Source of the DNA: Begonia masoniana
Taxonomy: Eukaryota > Streptophyta > Magnoliopsida > Cucurbitales > Begoniaceae
Direction of reading: 5' to 3'
Assembly: GCA_022432975.1 (NCBI GenBank)
Contig: CM039512.1
Coordinates: forward strand, 30,355,574 to 30,419,573
DNA: 64,000 nt
Both the position numbers and the translations under genes were made by a program. This document shows positions 56,263 to 64,000 of this stretch, piece after piece. The stretch's first letter is position 1. Every line of letters begins with the position of its first letter. The notes beneath the pieces were generated by a model. That model was not told the DNA's origin. It did not search any database and saw only the letters and a list, made by a program, of their open reading frames with translations.

Positions 56263-57279
56263 GATCCACTCTCTACTACCAATATGACAAAAACAACTGA
56301 ATCGCTTTTAAGCGAACGCTCAAACTCTGTAGGAGTGATGATATTTAATCCTTTAAGGTCAACAATTTTCTTCGCTTGAGGAGTCTCCAGTGGTTTTGGG
56401 TTTGGGAGCAATGGATTAAGATGAATTTTTTTTCCGTTGAATTCAAAAGAACATGAATTTGATCGACTGTGAATAGTGACGTCCAAATCAAACAACCAAT
56501 GACGACTGAGAATGACATAGCTGACATCCATGGGAATGACATCACACCAAAGTTCTTCTTTGTATTCAATGAACTGAATGGGAACCAAACAACGCTCTTT
56601 CACAAATATGGAGGAAGTGCCAATCCAAGAAACATTATAAGGTCGAAGATGAGGAACAGACTGCAACCCCAGGTGGGTTACAGTAGCTGTAGATACTGTA
56701 TTAATACAACTACCACTATCTATAATAATTTTGCAGCCTTTGTTATTGACCTTAATATATGTGTGGAAGATAGAATGATGACACCAATCTTCAACGTCCT
56801 TAGGTTGGGTAAGCGTACATCTCACGACGTTCAGCCGAGGTGAATCATGGGGAGTAGACATAGAGATGGGTTAGATACATCCTAAAAAATTATCATTGTC
56901 CACATTTTCGAATTCCTCAAGTTTAGGTTCATAAACTTGTTATTCGCTTGTCTCCCCGAATGCATCTTCACATTCTTGTAAGACTAGGTTTCGGCTAGGA
57001 CAATTAGAGGAAATGTGGTCAAAACCCTTACAATTGAAACATTGTAAACGTGACAAGCTTCGCGAATTGTCTTACTTTTTCCTTTGTTTTCTCTTGCCAA
57101 ATGGATATTTGATGGAGGAGGTCTTAGGAGAGACTTAGAAGCAACAGGAGTCGGGACTGAGGGAGGCATTTTCGTTACTAGCTTATAATCTCGAAGTAAT
57201 GAATATGCATGATCTAGAGAATTGACACCTCGCTGGATAAGCTCCCGTCGTAGATCATCTCTTAAACCTTGTCAAAATC
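56263..57279 (-). pseudogene. Element C gag C-terminus and protease
   Basis: On the minus strand it starts with RDDLRRELIQRGVNSLDHAY and a basic linker. A degraded CCHC knuckle follows (CFNCKGFDHISSNC in a shifted frame). The protease frame (56861 to 56205) has IIIDSGSCINTVS and YVILSRHWLFDLDV. It is bounded by the solo LTR at 57279 and by B2 at 56262. Frameshifts separate gag from protease. Confidence 0.85.
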
Positions 57280-57647
57280 TGTAACGACCCCGGCCAGGAG
57301 CCGTCACGTGATCACCATTCTTAATCTCCTAATCATTCGGTTCATGCTTCATGCATCTTATTCATTAACGGTGCGTTTACTTTTATATTATTATTTTTAT
57401 TTGGAAACACATCTTAATGCATCTGCCGATGGAGTCCTAGGCTCACATCGACCGATGGTCACGTGCCAGCCACGCAACACATCTTTTCTACACCTCTTTT
57501 AAGCGGCATCTGCCGATAGTCACAGACACAACATCTGCCGATGAAAAACAGGCTTCATCTACCGATAGAAAACACCCCATCCGGGCACTAACGACAAACT
57601 TCCTAATACATCTACCGGTGAACATGTGCAGATCACGTGTCCATTAA

Positions 57648-59735
57648 TGACGTAATACTCTACTTCTGCCGATGACGTAATACTCTACTTCTGCCGATGA
57701 CGTAATACTCTACTTCTGCCGATGACGTAATACTCTACTTCTGCCGATGACGTAATACTCTACTTCTGCCGATGACGTAATACTCTACTTCTGCCGATGA
57801 CGTAATACTCTACTTCTGCCGATGACGTAATACTCTACTTCTGCCGATGACGTAATACTCTACTTCTGCCGATGACGTAATACTCTACTTCTGCCGATGA
57901 CGTAATACTCTACTTCTGCCGATGACGTAATACTCTACTTCTGCCGATGACGTAATACTCTACTTCTGCCGATGACGTAATACTCTACTTCTGCCGATGA
58001 CGTAATACTCTACTTCTGCCGATGACGTAATACTCTACTTCTGCCGATGACGTAATACTCTACTTCTGCCGATGACGTAATACTCTACTTCTGCCGATGA
58101 CGTAATACTCTACTTCTGCCGATGACGTAATACTCTACTTCTGCCGATGACGTAATACTCTACTTCTGCCGATGACGTAATACTCTACTTCTGCCGATGA
58201 CGTAATACTCTACTTCTGCCGATGACGTAATACTCTACTTCTGCCGATGACGTAATACTCTACTTCTGCCGATGACGTAATACTCTACTTCTGCCGATGA
58301 CGTAATACTCTACTTCTGCCGATGACGTAATACTCTACTTCTGCCGATGACGTAATACTCTACTTCTGCCGATGACGTAATACTCTACTTCTGCCGATGA
58401 CGTAATACTCTACTTCTGCCGATGACGTAATACTCTACTTCTGCCGATGACGTAATACTCTACTTCTGCCGATGACGTAATACTCTACTTCTGCCGATGA
58501 CGTAATACTCTACTTCTGCCGATGACGTAATACTCTACTTCTGCCGATGACGTAATACTCTACTTCTGCCGATGACGTAATACTCTACTTCTGCCGATGA
58601 CGTAATACTCTACTTCTGCCGATGACGTAATACTCTACTTCTGCCGATGACGTAATACTCTACTTCTGCCGATGACGTAATACTCTACTTCTGCCGATGA
58701 CGTAATACTCTACTTCTGCCGATGACGTAATACTCTACTTCTGCGATGACGTAATACTCTACTTCTGCCGATGACGTAATACTCTACTTCTGCCGATGAC
58801 GTAATACTCTACTTCTGCCGATGACGTAATACTCTACTTCTGCCGATGACGTAATACTCTACTTCTGCCGATGACGTAATACTCTACTTCTGCCGATGAC
58901 GTAATACTCTACTTCTGCGATGACGTAATACTCTACTTCTGCCGATGACGTAATACTCTACTTCTGCCGATGACGTAATACTCTACTTCTGCCGATGACG
59001 TAATACTCTACTTCTGCCGATGACGTAATACTCTACTTCTGCCGATGACGTAATACTCTACTTCTGCCGATGACGTAATACTCTACTTCTGCCGATGACG
59101 TAATACTCTACTTCTGCCGATGACGTAATACTCTACTTCTGCCGATGACGTAATACTCTACTTCTGCCGATGACGTAATACTCTACTTCTGCCGATGACA
59201 TAACACTCTACTTCTGCCGATGACGTAATACTCTACTTCTGCCGATGACGTAATACTCTACTTCTGCCGATGACGTAATACTCTACTTCTGCCGATGACG
59301 TAATACTCTACTTCTGCCGATGACGTAATACTCTACTTCTGCCGATGACATAACACTCTACTTCTGCCGATGACATAACACTCTACTTCTGCCGATGACA
59401 TAACACTCTACTTCTGCCGATGACGTAATACTCTACTTCTGCCGATGACGTAATACTCTACTTCTGCCGATGACGTAATACTCTACTTCTGCCGATGACG
59501 TAATACTCTACTTCTGCCGATGACGTAATACTCTACTTCTGCCGATGACGTAATACTCTACTTCTGCCGATGACGTAATACTCTACTTCTGCCGATGACA
59601 TAACACTCTACTTCTGCCGATGACGTAATACTCTACATCTGCCGATGACATAATACTCTACATCTGCCGATGACATAAATACCTACAACTGCCGATGACA
59701 AAATACTCTACTTCTGCCGATGACATGACACTTTA
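57648..59735 (-). repeat. 25-bp minisatellite, about 80 copies
   Basis: The unit is GATGACGTAATACTCTACTT followed by CTGCC. Most units are identical; variants (GACATAACAC) cluster at the right end, and two units lack one base. Every unit has TGACGTAA, an ACGT-core bZIP-type site. The flanks have single CATCTGCCGATGG and CATCTACCGATAG copies. Confidence 0.97.
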
Positions 59736-60194
59736 TTTCTGCCCGCTCGACACGAGCCTCTCACGTGCCTCATTAACACCACAGATTTCATCTTCCGAAA
59801 GGGAAAATTTATCTCGACTTCTACCGATAGCTAAACCACATCTACCGGTAGAAAACGCTAACTTAGTTTCCATCGATAGAAACTTCTACGACAGAACTCA
59901 TTCCAACATTTATATAGCTCAACTTGACCATAAACCTTACTGATAAACTACAATTCATTCAGAGTATAGATAACGGAAGACTTAAGTAAAACAGACCATT
60001 CATTAGTCCTTAAAATCCCTAACAGATTCCGAATTTTAAATCAGCTAATTCAGACTCCATTGTTATAAGAAATCTTAATCCACTTAGACCTTCTTTATCA
60101 TATAAACCACCGACATACTATGAGCATAACCAAGGGTCATAAATCGCCTCTCCAGTCCTGCATTGTCATTCTGAGCATCCTCCAGCAACCAGCT

Positions 60195-60241
60195 TTAAAC
60201 ATTCTCTTTGAACATAGCATCCTCACCTGAACCTTCTTCAC
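60195..60241 (-). other. Predicted exon 3 tail of LTR peptide, D family
   Basis: On the minus strand after TTATGGTGTAG the in-phase frame encodes GSGEDAMFKENV and a TAA stop (plus-strand 60195-60197). GED and the stop position are kept; VPPP is not. Confidence 0.33.
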
Positions 60242-60456
60242 CTACACCATAAGGTTTAACTATAAGCCTAATGCTTAGTAAGGAATGCATGCTGGCAGAC
60301 ATACATGAGTGTACAAATTAATAAACATAAGTCCGTAAATCTTTCTTCATTCATGCTCATTTTCATTATTTACATAGCATGTATTAAGGCAGGAGACGAG
60401 GGAGAAAGACAGGGGTACATAGTCATTTGCCTATCGCGGCAATCATAGTAACGACT

Positions 60457-60597
60457 AACTCGGCCTCCACCAGTGGGAGAATTCGCGAGCCATACACATC
60501 ATCAACTCGGCCTCCACCAGTGGGAGAATTCGCGAGCCATACATATCATCAACTCGGCCTCCACCAGGGGGAGAATCCGCGAGCTATACTTGTCATA
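60457..60597 (-). repeat. 47-bp tandem triplication in predicted intron 2
   Basis: AACTCGGCCTCCACCAGTGG with GAGAATTCGCGAGCCATAC is repeated three times. Confidence 0.9.
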
Positions 60598-60875
60598 GTC
60601 TCTTTTCCCCGTCCTGCACTTAATCATGATTACATTTACTTTTCATGTTCTTAACTCAGTCATAAACGTGGACTAAATGCATAAACATGAAGTTCACAGA
60701 GAGAAGTCATACCATAAGGACAAGCAAAACATCCTGTAACTTAACATCTTCTTACACAAATTCTTCATATCATGGCAATAACTAGTCATAGTCAACAGAC
60801 AGACATCTCAATGATTTCCTAATACCCTTGCGGTGTAGGGCCCTAGTGGCCGGAAATCTTAATACATTCACTTAC

Positions 60876-60920
60876 CTGGATTCCTTAGCTGAGCAGCACC
60901 TTCACTTGAGCTTTCCTTGC
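60876..60920 (-). other. Predicted 45-nt internal exon, D-family solo LTR
   Basis: On the minus strand it is flanked by ATGTCATAG and GTAAGTGAAT. It is open in the conserved phase. Confidence 0.5.
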
Positions 60921-61407
60921 CTATGACATTTCATATTCGTAGTTAAATAACTTAAACTCAAAAACTAATAAGGTCCTAACTAAATGTCATCCTAAACTCT
61001 GTATTTCTTAGTCTTTCCCGTCAAGCACCTTGGGTGCGTGGGTTAAGCTCCAAGATTCCAGACATTCGGATTCAACCTAGCAGTTATTTACAATCGGTTG
61101 TCAAAAGTTCAGATTCAAATCGGCAATGCTATTACCAAACTCAGCTTAACAATGTTCCTATTTTACTCTGTCATAACAAAATCCGGACTGCGGGTTTCTA
61201 GCTAAAAGCAGAGCTCTAAATAACTTTTCCAACAACTACATTGTCAGAACCTTACCTCGAATGTGGGTTATCGGAGTGGATACAGGAGAAATTGCTCGCT
61301 GGTGGAGAAGTCGCCGGCTGAGAGAGAGCTCTGGAGAGTGGAGAAATCGAAGAGGAAAGTGTGACGGCTACAGTGAGGTTTTTGAGAGGTTTAAGGATTT
61401 CCTTATT

Positions 61408-61420
61408 CTATTTATATAAG
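61408..61420 (-). promoter_or_regulatory. TATA box of D-family solo LTR
   Basis: On the minus strand CTTATATAAATAG lies about 30 nt upstream of the pyrimidine-rich first exon. Confidence 0.6.
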
Positions 61421-61586
61421 CCAAAATCCCACTTTATTACCAATCTGCCACCGCACAAGTTTAAGACAAAATACATAAAAACTTGGCATTAAGACATTAA
61501 ATCAAAAGGTTAAAAAAAAATAAACAGGTGACAGTTAATTCTATTGAGAAAAACACCTGACCGAAGTTGTCGGGTGTTACAAAATC

Positions 61587-62328
61587 TGCTTAAAGTCATG
61601 GCCTCATCTTCCACAACTTGACTTCTCATTCGAAACTTATCGAACTGGTTAACGTATTCGGTAACTGGTCGGTTACCCTAGACAAGGGCATTCCATTGGT
61701 CCAACAAATTGCCCCGGTAGGATTGGGGTACATACTTTAAATGAAGTCGTCGTTTCATTTCTTTCTAACTGTCAACACAAGGCACACCACGTCTTACCTG
61801 GAGATCTTCGACATTCTCCCAAAATAGTTGGGTCGTACCAGATAATTTGAAACTGGCAAATTGAACTCGTCGATTTTCTGGCACTCTATACGACCCAAAA
61901 AAACTATCCATATCTTTTATCCACTGAATAAAAATACGAGGGTTTAAACTTCCATCGAAAGTAGGCGCATCAAGCTTGATACGGCTAAATAGTTGATCAT
62001 CATAGCGAGTGGGAGAATGAGAATCTCATTGATTATAATATTGACCACCATCTCGACCGTAATCCCTATATCTACGGTTATGATCAAAGTGTTGTCAAGT
62101 GTCTTGCCGATGACGTTGACGCCTATCATTAGATACTACAAAATTGTCTGTATCCGAGGAATGATGATTTTGTCCCATGTTGATTAACCTATTTTCTAAG
62201 TCTCTGTGTGCCTCGCAAGTACTAACCAATTCAATATGGAAGGTATCTAATCGCTCTCGAAACTATTGTTAATCGTTAAGTATTTGTGCTAATTGTCGGG
62301 AAATGTTATTTAATTGGGACGATTCCAT
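61587..62328 (-). pseudogene. Element C gag N-terminal part
   Basis: On the minus strand the start ATG is at 62328 (MESSQLNNISRQLAQ). A helical N-terminus and an Arg/Asp/Tyr-rich stretch (RRYRDYGRDGGQYYN) precede a capsid-like domain: RIKLDAPTFDGSLNPRIFIQ, WIKDMDSFFGSYRVPE, TTQLFWENVEDLQ and VTEYVNQFDKFRMRSQ. At least four in-frame stops are visible. The frame is cut by the solo D-family LTR at 61581 and resumes at 57279. Confidence 0.85.
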
Positions 62329-62392
62329 ATCTAAAATACAAAAACTAGATGAGACCTGACGACCACTACGTAACTGCATACAATGTTACCAA

Positions 62393-62742
62393 TGAAGGAT
62401 CTTTAATGCTCAGGATCTTGAATGAATTGCAAATTGAGATCAATAAACCAACAGTGATTGTAATGAATAATATCCACTACGACCAAATACTTGATTTTAT
62501 TTTATCTAATATTGAGATTATGTTATTTCTAATAAAGCAAACAACTAGAATTGATATTTCAAAATAATAAAGTGAAGGCCCAAAAACATACTAGAAAATC
62601 ACTGCTAATTTGATTATCAGAATGAACAATTAATTGGGTGATGGTGAAATAATCAGTCAAGATTATATCAAAGAATAGTTTAATGAAAAATATGAAATAA
62701 CATATAAATAATATAATTAAAATAACGAGAATGAGGTCATCA
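62393..62742 (-). repeat. Putative 5' LTR of element C
   Basis: Plus-strand ends are TGAAG and CATCA. On the minus strand the LTR is followed by TTGGTAACATTGTATGC, whose TGGTAACA could be a primer site. The segment ATAAATAATATAATTAAAATA is shared with the left LTR. Confidence 0.5.
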
Positions 62743-63019
62743 ACCTTCCTTTCTATATATATAAAAAATAAACATATATTAATAAATTAATTAATTTATT
62801 TTTTATATATATATGATAATTATTAAATTTACACCTTGAGGCGATATCAATTGACATCTATCTAGTTGTTAAACGTCATTAGTAAATCCGTCAATTCTCC
62901 TTCCCTTCCGTTTCCCCTTTCATCTTGTCTTTCCTCTCTCTCCCTCCCTCGCCATCTCCAGCCAGGGGAGGGAGAGAGAGAGGGGATGGCTTCAGACTCT
63001 CAAGCATTTCTTTTCATGC
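62743..63019. other. AT-rich spacer and GA/CT-rich inverted repeat; no gene seen
   Basis: 62750-62830 is almost pure A/T. 62930-62985 holds CTCTCTCCCTCCCTCGCCAT and its near complement GGGGAGGGAGAGAGAGAGGG. I recognise nothing else. Confidence 0.6.
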
Positions 63020-63073
63020 TTACAATAGCTTTGTGAGTCCTTGATTTGTTTTTTTTTTTTTTTTCCTTCTTAC

Positions 63074-63721
63074 TCCATCAGTCGCTAAGACTACAAATTC
63101 GTCTGTCCGTAGTGTTCTGTAGTGAACTTGAGAAGTGGTTATGATGCCATAATCTTGGATGCAGAAATCTCCAAATGCTCTCACCATGTCTAGACCAGAG
63201 CAGTCTTCATCTGGCATCCAAGTTCTGTAACGCCTGGCTTGTCTTTAGCAAAGAAGATCCTGCCTCTGCAATTCTTGATTCTTTCTGCTTCACTTGAAAT
63301 CAACATCAAAACCCGAGGAGTTTGACGAAAATCAATCAAGAATATTCAAACAAAAAAAAAAACAAAACAAAAGAAACCCACTTGGAACATCTTGTTTCAA
63401 AATAATCAGTGAGTTGTTGAGCAAAGAGTTTATTTTCGCTCCCTCTGTTGCCAAGAACTGCACGAGAATCTCCCAAGTTGGCTATGACCAAAAGGTTCCC
63501 CTACAAATTAAGTAAAAAATCTAGCTTTAGGTTTGAATAATTTAGAAATTTCCAAAAAAATCAAACGATAAATCGATACTAGCAGACCTCTTTGATAACT
63601 GTAACAGCTGTAGTGCCACTACAGAAGCAATCGATGGTATCATCCAGGTCCTTGAAAGATTGTTTGAGAATGGCTTCGCAGGAAAAAAAGAAGGGACTGT
63701 TGCCATTATCATCGCTATCTT
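63074..63721 (-). pseudogene. PP2C-type protein phosphatase gene fragment (three partial exons)
   Basis: On the minus strand three exon-like blocks match the catalytic core of plant Mg/Mn-dependent Ser/Thr phosphatases (PP2C). Block 1 (63588-63721) reads AILKQSFKDLDDTIDCFCSG and TTAVTVIKE, with a donor GT at 63587. Block 2 (about 63430-63500) starts after TTTGTAG and reads NLLVIANLGDSRAVLGNRG. Block 3 (63074-63224) starts after GTTACAG and reads MPDEDCSGLDMVRAFGDFCI, then EFVVLATDG, with donor GTAAGA at 63072. Splice sites and metal-binding aspartates (LGDSRA, ATDG) are recognisable. The N-terminus with the DGHGG motif, part of the middle (after FAQQLTD) and the C-terminus are absent. A poly(T) run follows block 3. 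This is a truncated copy, either a decayed local gene or a captured fragment. Confidence 0.82.
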
Positions 63722-64000
63722 CACGGGAGAGAGGAAAGAGAGGATGGAAAGAGAAAAGAGAGGGATAGAGCGGAGTTTAACCGAATTTATGGGCAAAGTG
63801 TAAGTCGACAAGTACTCAAACTATCGAGGATAAATTTACGAAATTAAAAATTTAAGTTCTCAATTAAAAAAACTTCATTTACTTTATAGTGTATTTTGAT
63901 AATTATTTATAATATATATATATTTAAATTTGAAAAAAAAAAGAAAAAAAAAAAACGCATAATAAAATTTAGGGTTTTAAAAAAAAAAAACCCCCTGAAC
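63722..64000. other. Right-edge sequence, A/T-rich; nothing recognised
   Basis: An A/G-rich stretch (AGAGAGGAAAGAGAGG) lies upstream of the PP2C fragment on its minus strand, followed by AT-rich DNA with TATATATATA near 63915 and poly(A) runs. No gene or repeat boundary was identified. Confidence 0.5.

Larger units (their letters stand above)
57280..61581 (-). repeat. Solo D-family LTR (4.3 kb) with 25-bp minisatellite, target duplication AAATC
   Basis: On the plus strand it runs TGTAACGACCCC to CGGGTGTTACA with AAATC at 57275-57279 and 61582-61586. On the minus strand it has a clear TATA box, first donor near 61255, 45-nt exon, acceptor at 60242-60243, a 47-bp triplication in intron 2, and a long 25-bp array downstream of exon 3. 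It interrupts gag of element C. Confidence 0.94.
45838..62742 (-). mobile_element. Gypsy element C (minus strand), split by three insertions
   Basis: Gag, protease, RT, RNase H and integrase fragments lie in correct minus-strand order from 62.3 to 46.7 kb. Short LTR-like ends begin TGATG (45838) or TGAAG (62393) and end CATCA (46167 and 62742). Flanks CCCTT and ACCTT would be a target duplication with one change. Insertions are at 48316-50700, 51528-56257 and 57280-61581. The two LTRs are poorly alike in the middle, so the exact ends are provisional. Confidence 0.65.

Noticed and set aside
62375..62391. A confident tRNA assignment for the element C primer site
   Set aside because: TGGTAACATTG follows the proposed LTR end on the minus strand, but I cannot match it to a specific tRNA from memory, and the LTR ends themselves are provisional.
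62930..62985. A MITE or transposon terminal repeat
   Set aside because: The inverted repeat is simple GA/CT-rich sequence, with no target duplication or defined ends visible.

Overview
This window is plant nuclear DNA, almost certainly from repeat-rich (pericentromeric-type) heterochromatin of an angiosperm. It is built from nested long-terminal-repeat (LTR) retrotransposons. Evidence: plant Ty3/Gypsy chromovirus polyprotein fragments, plant-specific Cassandra TRIM elements carrying 5S rRNA-derived sequence, a Ty1/Copia reverse-transcriptase relic, initiator-Met-tRNA primer sites (TGGTATCAGAGCC) and several minisatellite arrays. The only host-gene-like sequence is a broken fragment of a PP2C-type protein phosphatase at the right edge (63.07-63.72 kb, minus strand). 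The species cannot be named from the sequence.

Layout. 1-3087: 3' end of a Tekay/Del-like Gypsy element and its 2.6 kb LTR. 3088-3550: half of a Cassandra element. 3551-11101: Gypsy copy B1 (gag broken by stops, long pol frame), split by a solo LTR at 4593-7187 (target duplication GATAG). 11102-23756: a D-family LTR with a 103-bp minisatellite, split by a complete gag-only element TR-GAG1 (11945-20859, duplication TTTCA). 23757-27524: gag-protease relic E, split by a solo LTR (23778-26586, duplication AATTA). 27525-32422: truncated minus-strand G-family LTR carrying 30-bp and 16-bp arrays. 32423-40646: a second gag-only element, TR-GAG2, split by a solo LTR (32931-35294, duplication GCACA). 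40647-44860: Copia relic split by a solo G-family LTR (41168-43776, TACAG) and a complete Cassandra (43927-44751, AATGG). 45838-62742: minus-strand Gypsy element C, split by a solo LTR (48316-50700), non-autonomous Gypsy copy B2 (51528-56257, AATTT) and a solo D-family LTR with a 25-bp array (57280-61581, AAATC).

Most notable signal. The long LTRs of at least five diverged families share an internal plan. Ten of them carry a predicted exon of exactly 45 nt between an AG acceptor and a GTAAG-type donor. It is preceded by a CTAG|GTAAG-like donor and followed by an acceptor ATGRTGTAG|GT. An inverted repeat joins the two ends of the second intron. The frame read across exon 2 into exon 3 ends at a stop after a conserved acidic-proline tail (GED..VPPP[D/E]) that varies mainly at third codon positions. 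This looks like a conserved spliced LTR transcript, perhaps with a small peptide. I know of no description of it, but I could not search. Downstream of it each LTR has a conserved GGATCC/GGATAGC...CGCAGTT motif and an island of CGATCGATCG palindromes and hairpins.

How the parts relate. No element here looks able to transpose alone. B1 has gag stops and lacks part of RNase H, B2 keeps an open frame but has lost the RT active site, and the TR-GAG elements have no pol. The close similarity of B1 and B2 in gag/protease and U5, against deep divergence in the pol remnant and U3, suggests a partly mosaic non-autonomous partner. The many solo LTRs show active LTR-LTR recombination.
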